Assembly: GCA_037157565.1 (NCBI GenBank) | Contig: JAZHRO010000073.1 | Location: 22,520,501 to 22,584,500 of the forward strand | Length of the DNA stretch: 64,000 bases | Source: Thalassia testudinum | Taxonomy: Eukaryota > Streptophyta > Magnoliopsida > Alismatales > Hydrocharitaceae | Direction of reading: 5' to 3' | Part shown: one piece after another, positions 21,542 to 33,663 of the stretch | How positions within the stretch are numbered: the stretch's first letter is position 1 | Layout of the letters: every line of letters starts with the position of its first letter | Notes under the pieces: generated by a model | Databases searched by the model: none | Seen by the model: the letters and a program-made list of their open reading frames with translations, nothing else | Told to the model about the DNA's origin: nothing | Position numbers and translations under genes: made by a program

Positions 21542-24309
21542 TGTTATGAACGCGGCCTCAAGATGATTTTAAGACGTCTGGGAAGTGGCCCAGACATCTG
21601 ACTAGACGTCTGGGACCCTTTCCAGACGTCTGGTATTTAATTTTTGCGGCGTACGGGGTTGTGTCTGCGCGCATGCGCGCACAGACCTGCGTCCGTTGCT
21701 CTCTTCCCTCTTTTTCCCTCTCTCCTCATGTAGGGCGCAGCATCACTCTCTCTCTCCCCGCGCCCTCTCCCTCACCCTCATCTCCTCCGTGTTCCTCTCC
21801 TTCTTCTCCCAGCCGGTGCGAGAGCGCGAGCGAGTGGTGGCAGCAGCAGCCTCGGCAAGTGTGCGGGAGGAGGTGTTGCGTGAGGGAGGAGGCGCTCGAC
21901 TGTGAGGGCTCGAGCTTGCTGGGGCAGCTAGAGCCGACCGACGTGGGGAGCAGCGGGCGTGGAGTGTCGCGGAGGGGTGCTGCAGCTCGAGCAGCAGGTG
22001 GACGGTGCGAGGTGCGGCCGTACATCACGGGCGGAGAGTGAGTTGAGCTCTGATTCTGGAAATTTTTCCAGAATTAGACGTCTGGGCTTATGACCATACG
22101 TCGGTGTAGACGTCTGTCAGGTAAGATATTTCTATCTTCTTCCTTTTTAGCATGTACGGCCATGCGGCCGTCCGCCGCGCCTTTGTCTGCGACTCGTCGT
22201 ACTGAGAACAGGTGTGGGTGCGTGCAGGTTCTGCTCGGGAGGGTGCGAGGGCTCTCCATCCCACGTGAATCGGACGTCTGGCTGCAGTGCCAGACGATGG
22301 GAAGGACTTCCAGATGTTCGAGGTGACCATCGGACGTCTGGGAACTAAGCCAGACGCCCTGCAGGCTTCTGGACATCTGAGGGACTACACAGAACGAAGG
22401 TACGCTCTGACCCACATTTTAAGACGTCTGGAAGAGGTTCCAGACGTCTGATTTTGGGCAGTTTCGTCGTTTTCGACCCGTTTAGGGCCCGTTCGGAGTC
22501 CGTTTTCCGCGTTTCGAGTTGCGTTCTTTCCGGAATAAAATCCTCTACCCGTTTACAGTAATTATATACCATTCTGAGAAACTCCTTGTGCTTGATCCTT
22601 GTGTTAGGACCCCGTTCCATTGCAATCTTGGGGATTGCGGAGGCACGTGGGATTTCCGACCACGCCCCCAGTACTCCCGTTGTAGCTGGTAGAGTGGCTT
22701 TTAATTTACTTAATCAAATTTGTTACAATTGTGGAATAATTAATAGAGTCTAGGGCATTGCATGAACCCTAGGACTGAGAAACTAGATTGAATGATAGAT
22801 CCTAGGGCATTGCATGAAACCTAGGACTGAGAAACTAAATTGAATGATATATCCTAGGGTATCGCATGAAACCTAGGACTGGAAACTAGATTGAATGATA
22901 GATCCTAGGGTATTGCATGAATTCTAGGACTGGAAAGCTAGTGGAATATATATATATATATATATATTGCAGTCTTGGAAAAGTGGAAAGGAAATAATAG
23001 CTACCTGTAAATTAATAGCTGCCTGTTATGAATGAATAAATATGATTGAGAATATGGGTTGTATGAACGTAAGACTGGAATAGTGAAACCTACAAGGGCC
23101 AAACAAAAAGAATACGAACCATACGGGGAATTAGGAGTAGAACTCCTGGAAATAGAATAGAATGGAACTGAGAAAGTGAAACGTGGAAGTGTGTTGTCTC
23201 TTGGGTACATGGTACCAAAGAGAGCACACATTACCTCTTAGTGCAGAGCGGAGCTAGCCGCCCCAGGGACCCGGGGTTAGGTCTGGCCACTTTGTACCGA
23301 CTTTTGGCCCTCGTGTACACAGTACCGAGGAGAGCTACTAGTGCAGGGAGAGTACTAGCTACCCTACGGGCCCCGGGGTTCTGCTGGCCCTCCTACACCG
23401 ACTTGTTAGGCCCACTGGCAAACCAAGGTAGTCAGGCAAGGGTGCGCGAACTGTGGAGGGGCAAGGCCTCTGTTTGGTTATTGTGGAGGGGTTGGACCCC
23501 TATTACTGAGAGGGCCCTGCCCTATATTGGTTCCGTGCTGTGCTTTGGGCACACCCGTTAACGGAAACGAATGACCGTGTGCCAGTGCGGGGTAGCTACC
23601 CGTGTGTTTATCGTGCGTGCCATAGTCACCGTTACATCTGTCAGAGACGTTGAGGTGGTTGATTGAGAGTAGGATCACCACGGGGACTCTCCCGGCCAGG
23701 AGAGCACCACGTGTTACTTCTACTTTTCGGAAAAGACTGCAATCAAGATCGTTCCCACGAGGAACATTCGAGATCAAGTGAAGGATCTGAGAAATAGATA
23801 AATTGTGAAACAATAGAAAGACGTAAATAAAGGAAGAAAGAAAATAAAACAGCTACTGTACACTTTACTGCTTCTTTAGTTTTCATTGCCACTCTACTCA
23901 GCGTTTTGCTGACGTGTTACACTCGTTACTTTTCAGGACCAGGTGTTGAGCAGCCGGGGTCAGCGGCTGCAGAGGACGTTGGGCCGAGTAGGGTCCAGTA
24001 GAGTTACCACAGTTCTTTTTGTACCCCTTTTGTTCCACTGTAGTGAGTAGTTCTTGTTACTCTCTGTACTTTTTTTTTACTTGTAGCTTCTTGTTATGTT
24101 ATAATTGTTGTTCTACTGTTGTGGTGGTATATATTGTAGTAGTTCCTTTTCTTACTACTGTATTTTGTTACTGCTAGTTATATTCATGCTGAATGTGGTT
24201 TATTTTACTGCTCTTTTGGTTACTTCCTCATTGGACGACTAGGTCTTGGGATTGGTCGAGTCAGTTTGGTTCTCGTGTCTCGTAGGGACTCGGGAATCGG
24301 GTCGTTACA
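21542..24309 (+). mobile_element. Tekay-type 3' LTR
   Basis: It starts TGTTATGAACGCGG and ends GGGTCGTTACA, and is collinear with 15425-18201 including the palindrome arrays, minisatellite and TA run. It has many substitutions and small indels in its first kilobase but a nearly identical middle (23210-23860). Confidence 0.9.
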
Positions 24310-26240
24310 CAGGCTCACCGCCAGTAACACCCAGGTCAGCCCCCTCGTGAGGAGCCCCAGGCACCTCACTAGCGATTTCTGAGGCCTGAAGATGTGGTTC
24401 GATATCTCCAGAGTCTGGGGAGGGGGCAAAAGGGAAGGGGAAGAGTCTGATGCCTCCTCCGACGGATTTCTCGGCAGAGGATCCTGACTACGAGGAGGAT
24501 GCACCTACCGATGAGGACGAGTTGGAGGATAGTACTTCATTTGATGAGGAGGATGTTAGGTTGGATAATCAGCTAGAGTAGTCGGTTGACCCACATCCTT
24601 CTCAGCTGGGATGTTCTGCACCACCCTCTTGCAGTACTGGTATGAAATTAAAGTTTGGTAAATATTACGATTTATTTATTTCTTTGTTATTTTATTTTAT
24701 GTTATAATTTTGTCTTACAGGTGCACGTAAGGGAAGAGGTCCTACATGGAATAGGGTCCTAGAGAGAATTTCGCATGGGATCTGCATTTCAGTTAGGATC
24801 ACACTAGTGGGGGAAGTAGTGGAGTATCCTCCATTCGTTAGCAAACTGGGTACGTTGTCGAAGGTGATCATCCCACTATCCTACTTTGATTGGAGGAGGT
24901 GCCAAAGGAGCTGAAGAGGTAGCTCATTTGAGAGTTAGAGGTAATTGGTAAAAATTAATAACTTATTTACATTGCTTTATATTATTATAAATTATGTAAC
25001 AATTTCTATTCTACTAATGCTGGTCATTTTCGATTGGGGTGACGATCCGAACGTCCCCAAATATATCCTTAAGCACGCAGCCAAGATTCACAAAGATTGG
25101 AGATTGGAGATCACGAATAAGGTAAAAGATAAATTTTAACAGTATTTGTTTATTTCTTTTACCATAATTCTAATATTATTTCTAACATTACAAATATATT
25201 TTTTTGTATTATAAGAACATGAATTGTGATAAGACTTTGTGTAATGGGCCTCTTCTAATATAGCTGCACACTTGGAATGAAGCGTGCGAGTATTGGCATG
25301 ATCCAGCGATGCAAGTAAAAGTATTGCATATATTAGAGTTTAACTAATTTCTAAGTTCATAAATTGTACCTTTATTTCAAGAGCAGGCTAAGAAGAGTAA
25401 GGAAAATAGGGCTAAAGCTCCACCGAAGACCTATGTCTTGGGTAGGAGGAGCATAGGCGGAATGAAATCCATATACATAAGTATTTTTAATTATTATTTT
25501 CTTTTAAACCTTACAATATTTTTAATTTGTTTCAATTAACTATTTCAAAATATTGTAGTCTGCCATGCATGAAGGTGTCTAGCTTGATCATGTGGGAATA
25601 TATGAGGCTACTCATAGAAAGATAAGTAGTGAGGGAAATAGAGAGTGGCTTCATGACACATACCAGCAGAGACACGTAAGTTAAAATACACAATACTTTT
25701 ATTTCATTTCGTAATTATAATTAAATGAAATTACTTATCGTAGTTCAATCTCTTTTAGGATAATATGGTCAACTTAATGCATCCTCCTGAAGATGCCAAC
25801 TTTGGTACAGTTCAGCAGCCACTAACAGTAGAGGAGACATCCCAGACCATCATGCCACCTGAGCATGGCAGGTACGTCTGTAGCGCAGGGAGGAGTGAGA
25901 CTGTCTCAACTTGGTATGGAAGAAAGGGGCATCATCCTCTTCAGCTGAGATATAGGAGATAGGGAAGGAGATTGCACTATTACACCGCCTCCATGAGGAG
26001 AAGGAGCAGTGGATAGATGAGATGACCACGCAGGTCAAGAATAATGCGATGCAGTTCAGGGAGTCGACTTAGACTATCAAGGAGCTCCTGAGGGTACTTT
26101 AGCAGGGAGGTATCGATCACCCATCCTTTCATCAGTTTATAGGTTGTCATGATGACGACGATTTAGGTGGTGGTGGTGCTGGGATGTTGGTGCCGCAGCA
26201 TGGTGATAAGTCCACTTTCGTGGATCATTATTTAGCCTAA
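24310..26240 (+). pseudogene. CACTA TnpA-like gene (Transposase_24/Ptta type), multi-exon and broken
   Basis: After the gypsy element, reading resumes as RPEDVVRYLQSLGRGQKG. It then shows exon-intron structure, with a GT at 24640 and an AG at 24720 bounding one intron. Exon 2 has GRGPTWNRVLERISHG and KVIIPLSYFDWRR. Later exons read FDWGDDPNVPKYILKHAAKI, LHTWNEACEYWHDPA, PPKTYVLGRRSIGG and HRKISSEGNREWLHDTYQQ. The last exon (from about 25760) reads MVNLMHPPEDANFGTVQQP. A frameshift then leads to a coiled-coil-like segment (LHRLHEEKEQWIDEM) and a tail ending near 26238. Stops and the gypsy insertion disable it. In En/Spm, TnpA binds the subterminal repeats. Confidence 0.75.
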
Positions 26241-26398
26241 GTACTAGTTAATTATTTGCTCTTAGTTGTTAATTGACTAGGAGATATATGGTAATTTACC
26301 TTAGTCTGCATATAATTTTATGCGTTAATTTTACATTTAACCACATATGATATGATAATATAATTCATTCGATGAATGCAGGCTAGGTACATGAGTTT

Positions 26399-26520
26399 AG
26401 ACGTCCATTTCTACATCTATAAGACGTCTGGAGAAAATGACAGACGCCTGGGACCGCCAGCAGGAACTTACTAATATCTACATTTTTAAGACGTCTGAAG
26501 GTCTGATCAGACGTCTGATG
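26399..26520. repeat. Phased GACGTC palindromes inside CACTA
   Basis: AGACGTCTG-type nine-mers start at 26399, 26422, 26442, 26489 and 26509. The pairs 26422/26442 and 26489/26509 are each exactly 20 bp apart. The flanking phrase TTTTTAAGACGTCTG resembles the Tekay and copia LTR arrays, but this site lies 2.1 kb outside the gypsy element. Confidence 0.85.
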
Positions 26521-26639
26521 AAGAAGTTGCCTGACAGATTCTACCACTCCAACCACTCTCATCCTTCGTGGGTGTTTGGAGAAGCATCTGGCGGAAGCAA
26601 CAAATTGCAGATAAGAAGAGCAGTTTGAGGACTCTAGCC

Positions 26640-27440
26640 ATAAATTCTCTTCTTCCCTAGCGGGGACTCCTCCTCCATCTTCTCCACCGTGAAGGAGGCG
26701 AGCACCGTGGAACCAGCGAGCATAGTGGCGTAAGCGTTCTCCACTACCATCAACCTCCATCACCACAGTGGTGCACGGTGACAACGTGCATCACCACCTC
26801 CGCAACCGCATCTGCAACCCACCACCATCCGCGACTTGCCCCCTTAGCCGCAGACCACCAACAAATACCGCCAGCCCTCTCACCGCAACTGCATCACCTC
26901 CTTGCGCACCCTCTTCACGCGTGCACAACTAGCCATGCACGCACTGCGCGCACCTGTCCACCTCCACGCCCAGCTGCACATACACACCAGCAAGGCGCTG
27001 CAAGCGCGCAAGCTCCTCACACACCACACACCAACCCCTCGCCCTTGCGCACCCACGGACAACTGTTCATCTTCTTCTTCCTCGCATTGGTCATGCAGTG
27101 AAGGAACCCAAAGTTGCAGCCGCCTCCTTACTTCATACGGCCATTACAAGCACCCAAACTCACCGTCAACCTCGCTGTTCTCCTCGTCTCACGCCCCCGA
27201 TCCTCGTGCGCCCACCATGATGCCCGCGAATGCCACCTGCCGTCGACGTGGCCGACGTTCTCCTCCACCATCCAGCCACGTCCGACCACCATCGACTGCC
27301 CCGTCACCGCCATCTCAATGGCCGTCCTCCGATGTGCCTCCATCGCTCATAGGCCGACAGAAGATCCCTCCTCGCGCATGCATGAAGGAGAGAGAAGGAA
27401 TGCTCTGTTTTCCTTCCCATTAATATTTACCAACCTTGCC
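26640..27440. other. GC-rich CACTA interior, possible captured sequence
   Basis: A GC-rich, CCACCATC-rich segment with open but compositionally biased frames on both strands (for example 26902-27423 plus and 26383-26784 minus). I recognise no domain. It may be a captured host exon or a CACTA-specific GC tract. Confidence 0.4.
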
Positions 27441-28139
27441 ATTACGGGGGAACACTATTCCCTTATTTGATGAATTAAATTATTAAGGTGAATTTGCATA
27501 GCCATCCTTCTACTTAATCAAAATTGCTTGCAGATGAATATCTCTTATGAATGATTTAATGCATGTCATATATATTATGGTGAACAAGCTATATTCTAGA
27601 AATTAGTATTTACGGTGTTTACCAGTATCAAGATCATTATTTTATATGATATTATATAGTGGTGATTTTGCATATGCACACTTGTATTCTTGATTAATTA
27701 TTTAAAGCAAGAATTTATGTTGAAAATAAGTGCACTAGTTAGTATGCACATGCATTGAGTTTCCCGAATAAACGAGACACCATTCACTAATTCAATAGGC
27801 TAATTCCTCCCCGTGGAGATGACCTAACTATTTTTGTGGTTAGATTTTGAGAATTAAAATGTTTTGAAAAGCAATTTTCTACCACGCGATTACATACAAT
27901 GACACGTCATTTTATGTTAAAGTTTTTATCGAAAATGAAGATCACTCTTTCACATGGTATTGTATTTTTTATATACATTATCGTTTGTAATGAACTTTGT
28001 ATACATTGTTACATATATGAAATTTTTATTTTCATTTTTAGTGTTTTAATTAAATGCAAATGCTTTAAGTTGGTGTGATTGATTATATTTTTATGGGATT
28101 TTTAGTTTTCTACAGGTCTTTTACATAATTAAAAACATT
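27441..28139. other. AT-rich spacer, no gene seen
   Basis: I see no coding or repeated structure before the right subterminal region of the CACTA. Confidence 0.5.
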
Positions 28140-28584
28140 GCAACTATTGTCGACTATTTTCCAATAGATGAGAATAATATGCGACCAAAATTACAAGGCA
28201 TTATCGATTGTTTAAAAATGGACAAGAATATTAGTATTTTCGAATGTTGGATGAAAATGAAAATGGATGATAATAGTAAAATTCTCGTCTGTTATTAACA
28301 AACGATCTAGAATGTGATCTTACTCGATCGCCTAAATAGCGGTCGATATAGATGTTTACATCGATGATGCATTTATAACGGTCGAGAAAAACTTTTCACG
28401 ACCATTTAAAACAAATGACAAAAATGACATGTCGAATGAGTGTCCACTTTCTTCCCGACGTTAATGTTCTAAAATGGTCGAGAAAACCAAATAGCGACAG
28501 TCATTCCTTACCTTATTTCTCGATCGTTATTTTCACATTGCCGACCATTTTTAACTGTTGACAATAGTGAATATTCATGTAGTG
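28140..28584. repeat. CACTA right subterminal and terminal repeats
   Basis: Repeated GTCGACTATT, AACGGTCGAGAAAA, AAATGGTCGAGAAAA and GACCATTTAAA motifs in both orientations mirror those at 8440-8820. The segment ends CATGTAGTG, followed by TSD TTG. Confidence 0.8.
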
Positions 28585-28587
28585 TTG

Positions 28588-29819
28588 ATTTCCCCTGTTA
28601 GGTTGCTCCCTTTATTTAAATAATTTAATGCTCATTTAATTTTATATTAAAAACTTATTTATAACTACGCAGGTAAAAAGTAATTAACTTTAGGAATCAT
28701 GCCTGCTAAGGTATAAGGAGTTATACCTAAAAGTAGTAGCCAGGTGGAGGGGGTCTCCACCAAAAATCCGGCATCCATTGACATTGTTGGTTCCACCATC
28801 TTTCATAACCAAATTGATTATTATTAGCTTGTTGAAGGTTGCCTCTCCAATTGTGATTTCCATGTTGATCTTTCCATAACCTGCAACACAATTTTCCATA
28901 AATTTTTTCAATACCATATTCTTTTAGGTCTGTGGTTATTAATTCCTTTCAAGTTAGAGGGTCCACTAGACTCTCTTCTCTTGGCTTTTGATATAAAAAT
29001 GCATGCCTAATCTTCTTCTTTTGATTTTTCTTTTGAATGTCCTCATATTTTTCTACATATGTTCTAGTAGAATATTTAAGGTCATTAAGTTGTCTTCAAA
29101 GTGAATATATTGTTCCTTGAGATCTTCTATTTTCTCATGGAACTCTACATTCATAACTCTTATTTCATCTAATTCTCCTTTTTTATTTTCTAAATCTAGA
29201 GATAAACCATCTTTTTCATTTTCTAAACTTGGGCACTTATCCTTAAGTTCCTTATTTTCTTTTAATTTTTTAGCCAATTTGTATAAATCATGATATGCAT
29301 CTAAAGTTTATTTAAAGTAAGGTTAGAGTTTACCTCTTCTTCGCTTGATTCTGTTGGTGCCATGAGATAGAGATGAGTAACTCCATCTTTGTGGCTTTCT
29401 TCCTCGACATCTGATTCCAAACTTGAGTTGGAATCATCCCATGTTACTTTTTCGTTAGTGGTTTCTTTGTGCATGACATAGAGCTGGTTCCATATCTCAT
29501 ATGCACTTTTGCATGATACAACTTTGTCAAATTCCTTTATTGTTAATGCACAAAATAGTGCATTCATGGCTTTAGCATTATTTGTTGCTTTCTTCTTGTC
29601 TTCCTTCGTTAACCCTGCTTCTCTCTTCTTCTTTGGAATATATTTGGACTCAATGATATGCCAAATCTCAACATCCATTGCTTGAAGAAAAAAATTGCAT
29701 TCTTCTTTTCCAATAACCATAATCTGATCCATTGAATAGTGGTGGTTGGAAAAATGATTGTCCCACCATAAAACTTGATGCGGCCATGTGAAGGTGAGGT
29801 GTGACGTCGCCTTCATGAT
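28588..29819 (-). pseudogene. SIRE-type gag remnant
   Basis: Reading leftwards from 29816, MKATSHLTFTWPHQ opens a copia gag. It contains AMNALFCALTIKEFDKVVSC and SAYEIWNQLYV, then jumps in frame from ETTNEKV to TWDDSNSSLESD. The central gag and zinc knuckle present in the related gag at 35058-36680 are therefore deleted. Next comes a coiled-coil segment (29277-29053, LENEKDGLSLDLENKKGELD) and a decayed W/P-rich tail to about 28640. Stops separate the blocks. The CACTA insertion lies just beyond its end. Confidence 0.8.
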
Positions 29820-29820
29820 C

Positions 29821-29834
29821 TAGCTCTGGTACCA
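29821..29834 (-). other. Primer binding site (tRNA-iMet type)
   Basis: TGGTACCAGAGCTA on the minus strand, 2 nt inside the LTR at 29837. One base differs from the usual TGGTATCAGAGC. Confidence 0.8.
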
Positions 29835-29836
29835 AA

Positions 29837-30818
29837 TGAAGGTGCTGCAGATCTTACTTGGCCACAAGCACAAGATCAAGTGTGATATCGATTGTAAAAA
29901 TGTATGGTACAATAAAAATAATCCCATAATATTCACAATGATTTATAATGGAAACCTCTATGGGTAAAAACCACTATCTAAGCCTCCCAGCTTAAGATTT
30001 TTCCGATGAGGCAACGCTAGTTAATCCACTATTGCACCACTTGAACGAGGGTGGCATAACCTGTTACAAACCACTTCTCTTTTGCCAACAAAGAGAAGTC
30101 ACAAACAATGTTGGGAATTCCAACATGAAAGGTCCCAACAAATGAAATGAATGAAGTAAAATGAATATAAAAATTAATCCTATGGAACCTCAAGGAATTG
30201 AAATATAAAAAACAAAGTTTTCTTTTTAGAAGCATAGAGTGACATGCTTTTGAAGAGCGTAGAAGAATGAACACGAAAGCACGAGGAAGAATTGAAGTAG
30301 AAGCATTTTTGCTCTTTGAAATCTTTTTCAATGTGTGTTTTGAAATGAGGGGTGTGGAGCCCTATTTATAGGTGAAAATGGACCATTTTTGGAATGTTAT
30401 AAAAAATCATTAGAACCAAATTGGTCGATCAGTTTTCATTTTGATCAATTAATTTACTTAATTTGTCAATCAATTGCTGATCGATGAAATCTTTAATTGG
30501 TCGATTAATTTCGGGAAAATCAAATTTGACCGTTAGGCTAATTTGGTCGATCAATTGATTTGATCGATAAATTCTAATATTTTGGTTGATTAATACTATC
30601 CATATATTTATTTTACGATTTAGAAAGGTTTGTCTTTAATTCTGAGGTTCCTTGTAGTAATTCTAGACTCAAGAAATATAAAAGAATTATATTGACTAAA
30701 GATAATCTTCACTTTGATCCATGTAGAGGATAATTGACTTGATTTGTGCGAATGTGATCCTGAAAGATTAGTTCACAATAAAACATAATTTTATTTCATC
30801 AAAACAGAGGTCTCAACA
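29837..30818 (-). mobile_element. 5' LTR of the gag-only SIRE element
   Basis: This 982-bp LTR starts TGTTGAGACCTCTG on the minus strand and ends GCAGCACCTTCA beside the PBS. It carries palindromes at 30418-30600 and a minus-strand TATA box at 30361-30369. Its truncated partner is 7028-7881. Confidence 0.88.
30361..30369 (-). promoter_or_regulatory. LTR TATA box
   Basis: TATAAATAG on the minus strand, downstream of the palindrome array in this LTR. Confidence 0.55.
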
Positions 30819-31970
30819 AATCCTACTACCACCAATACACCCATTAGATCCCTAGGACCATGGCCATCCCCTCTCCCTACCATAGAGCCCACCAAATAGA
30901 CTCCATTGAGAACACCACATTAGAACAAACCTTTGTCACCTCCAAATATAGGATCTTCATCTCTACCTCCTTAGCCTTCGCCATAGTCATTATCACCAAC
31001 ATTAGGACCAACGAGCACATTATCACCCACATCGCCGAACCACTACACCTCAACGACCTTAGGGAGCTTGAGCACTTTAGATGTTCTTGTTCCTAATCCT
31101 TATCACCCCCATCTTTACCACCACCTCACCCTTTGTCCAATCACCATTTTGGATCCCATTCCTCCAAGAAAGACCCCAAGAAACCACTCACCATGTTGAT
31201 CATGTTATCTCCAGCTATCACGTGTTGTAGTGAGTGAAGCGTGCTTTGTAGTTATTTATCTTTCAAGAGCTTTGTATAAGTAGATCTTTCCATACTTTAG
31301 TGTAGTGAGTTGTTTTCTTTTCAATGTGTGTTCTATGTTGTAGTTTGTTTATGTGAAATAAAAGTTTAAGTTAGTTGTTAACTTGTGTCTTTTTCTTCCT
31401 TAATCAAAGAAATGAAAATAAAAAAATGCCATAGTTGTTAAAGTAATCTTATCGTTGTTTAGTTGGCGCTTGTAAATATATTGTCGTTTGTCTTTACCTT
31501 AGTAAAAGAAAAGGCCAAAAAAAAAATTATCAAAAAGAAAAAAACACCATGCCCTATTGCATAGTCATGGTCACTCCTCTTACCCCCACTAATACCTCTC
31601 ATAGTCATTTCCCTCACTTAATGCAAAACGTCCATCGTGCGTATTATTTAGTCACCATAATCACCTTTCCCAAAAGTGTTTCGCATGCATAGTTAGTTTT
31701 CTTTCCGCTTTTTCATTAAGCCAAAAATCACAAAAAAATTAGGTGTGTTAGCTAGTCTTAGGTTTCTTTTTGTTCCATTTTCATAAAAAAAGAAGAAAAA
31801 AATGGAAAAGATAAAAATCACAAAAATAGAATAAAGGAACTCACTTAGGGCATTCAAGGTCCAAGTTCATCTAAGCCTCTTTGTGGGATCGGCTGGGACT
31901 CTCTCAAGCTAATCCATTTTGAGTTCTGTAATTAATTTAAGTGTATTTGTGCTAAAGGCAAGAAGAGCTA
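30819..31970. other. Unassigned segment, probably Athila internal DNA
   Basis: It begins with a proline/threonine/serine-rich C-rich stretch (to about 31200), followed by AT-rich DNA with poly-A runs. I recognise no protein. It precedes an Athila pol fragment, so it is probably part of that old element. Confidence 0.4.
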
Positions 31971-32186
31971 AGACGTGTTTTCGAAAATGCATAATTTCGC
32001 AATCTTGGCATCTATATTTAACTTCACCTTAGCAAAGCACTTATTACACCTGATAATTGAAAGTACAAGTTTTTTGGGACCCAAAGAGATGCCCCCTTTG
32101 ATTATTAGTATTAAATTGACTAAGGACCAAGAGATGAAATTGATTAAGGCCCTTAAGACAAATAAGGAGGCAATTGGTTGGACCAT
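31971..32186 (+). pseudogene. Athila pol fragment (start of RT region)
   Basis: It reads STSFLGPKEMPPLIISIKL and KALKTNKEAIGWTIA, the linker just before RT in Athila-type pol. It ends at 32186 where a solo LTR is inserted with TSD ACCAT. The same pol reading resumes at 50800. Confidence 0.8.
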
Positions 32187-32644
32187 TGCTTGCGCAGAAT
32201 CATAGGTCTTAATTGACCTAGATTAGGCTAGGACTTAGCATAAGTTAGGGAAATTCATTCATGCATAAGCATTATTTGCATATTCACTGCTTTACTTTAG
32301 CTATGCATAAAATAATGTTATAATGTGCTGATTAAGTGTATTATGTCAATTGCAGGCAATAAACTAATTAGAAGATGGATCTGGAGTAGAATTTGAAGCT
32401 GGATTAGGAATAATGAGCGTTGCAGCAGGACTGGAGTAGAAGGCTTAGATTAGACATAGGGAATAATGATGTAAGGGAGTCAAGGTTTGCTATTCTATTA
32501 AGTAGAAATAAAGTAGTAAAATGTGAAGAGCTTAGGTTCATCCTAGCCCTAGGATAGCCTAGAGACTTCCCCATGCCTTAGCCACCCTTAAATTAGGTCA
32601 CAACACCCTAGGAAGGCCCAAAACCCTAGTTCCAACCCTTATCT

Positions 32645-32900
32645 GGATGTCCAGATAAGTTATAGGATGTCTAGAACCCTTAGCCATCTCTCGCACACCT
32701 CAAACACACTTCTGTAGTGCAATTAGATGTCCAAACACTTTGTCAGATGTCCAATTTCTGTAGAATATCCAAAACAGAATCTAGAATTCCCCCTGACTCA
32801 GATTGGACATCCAGAACTGAAGTTTGGACTTCTGATTTTTGAGTATAAGTCATCTGATTTTGTTTTTGGATGTCTGGGACTGGTCTCCAGTCCCTGTTTT
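32645..32900. repeat. Decayed phased GACGTC motif in Athila LTR
   Basis: GGATGTCCA/AGATGTCCA nine-mers start at 32645 and 32665, then 32725 and 32745, each pair exactly 20 bp apart, with more decayed copies to about 32880. They read as CpG-to-TpG products of GACGTC. The related LTR 51662-53872 has pairs at 52116/52136 and GACGTC cores at 52196/52216. Confidence 0.75.
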
Positions 32901-33663
32901 GAGATTCAAACCTTGATCTTGGATCTCTAGCTCCCTAGACCTAATCCCAACCCCATAGGAACCTAAATTAAGGTGTCCTAACCCTAGTACTGAAATTCCC
33001 TACTTGGAGGGGGTGAGATCAGTGTGACGTAAAAAATGCGGAAATAAATATAAAGCAATCTCACAAAAAAATCAATCGCACAAGTACACAAAGATTTTAG
33101 GTGGAAACCCAAACCTGGTGAAAACCACCACCTAACCCTCTCGAGTTAGGATTTTCCGATCAACCTAGTTGATCAAATCCACTAACCGAATCACTTTAAA
33201 ACGAGGGTGATTCAACCTCAGTACAACCACGCTACAAGTACGAGGGTAGCGTTCCTCAACCCCTTCTCTCCACGAGAAGGATTTTGTCCCACGAAGGAGA
33301 CGGGAATTCGCAAAGCGAATACCCAACCAAAAGACAAAGGTAAAATAAACAACAAACCTATAGAGCCAACAAAGTAATAAACCTAAGCTTCTATAGGATT
33401 TAGGAAACTCCCCTTTGCAAGGAGTGCGTCGACGATGACGCGGTGCGTGAGCCACGCGACGGCGCAACTTCGCTCTCGTGAACTACGGCGGGAGAGCGGG
33501 TGCGCAACAGCTTGATGCTCTCAAGAGAATGGTGCTTGAGCTTGGAGAGCAAGAGCTAGCTAGGACACAAGAGAGTGGAAAGTGTAATACAACTTGTTTC
33601 TTGTGTATCTTGGTCTCTCTAGGTGTGTCTCTTGTGTTTCTCTTGGTGTGAAAAGGATCCCCT

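Larger units (their letters stand above)
15425..24309 (+). mobile_element. Ty3/gypsy element, Tekay/Del-type chromovirus (deleted)
   Basis: LTRs at 15425-18201 and 21542-24309 (about 2.77 kb each) start TGTTA and end TTACA. They enclose a PBS, gag, protease-RT and integrase-chromodomain remnants. Deletions removed most of gag and all of RNase H. The flanks TCAGC and CAGGC match at only three of five places, so the TSD is decayed or absent. No polypurine tract is visible before the 3' LTR. The element splits the TnpA-like gene of the surrounding CACTA. Confidence 0.9.
8414..28584 (+). mobile_element. CACTA (En/Spm) DNA transposon
   Basis: The left terminus is CACTAGTAGAAAA and the right terminus, read inward, is CACTACATGAA. 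Both are flanked by the 3-bp target duplication TTG (8411-8413 and 28585-28587), as expected for CACTA. Subterminal GACCGTT/AACGGTC repeats lie at both ends. The element carries a Tnp2-like transposase (about 10930-14160) and a TnpA-like second gene (15334-15424 joined to 24310-26240). A Tekay-type gypsy element (15425-24309) is inserted in the second gene. Without it the CACTA is about 11.3 kb. Both genes contain stops and frameshifts, so this copy is not autonomous. Confidence 0.93.
7028..30818 (-). mobile_element. Gag-only SIRE-type copia element (host of the CACTA insertion)
   Basis: This minus-strand element has its 5' LTR at 29837-30818, a PBS at 29821-29834, a gag remnant at 28588-29819, a polypurine-tract region at 7882-8413 and a 5'-truncated LTR copy at 7028-7881. 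With the CACTA (8414-28587 including one TSD) removed, the internal region is only about 1.8 kb and has no protease, integrase, RT or RNase H. It was therefore already pol-less when the CACTA landed. The left end is missing 212 bp relative to the right LTR, so no TSD can be confirmed. Confidence 0.75.

Noticed and set aside
26902..27423. 173-codon plus-strand frame in the GC-rich CACTA segment
   Set aside because: Overlapping open frames on both strands and biased composition make coding unlikely. No domain is seen.
30860..31096. 78-codon frame starting MAIPSPYH
   Set aside because: It is low-complexity C-rich DNA beside Athila pol, with no recognisable domain, and the frame ends within the same biased stretch.
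33165..33467. 100-codon frame repeated at 37018-37320
   Set aside because: It lies in both LTRs of the copia element, so it is an LTR repeat and not a gene family.
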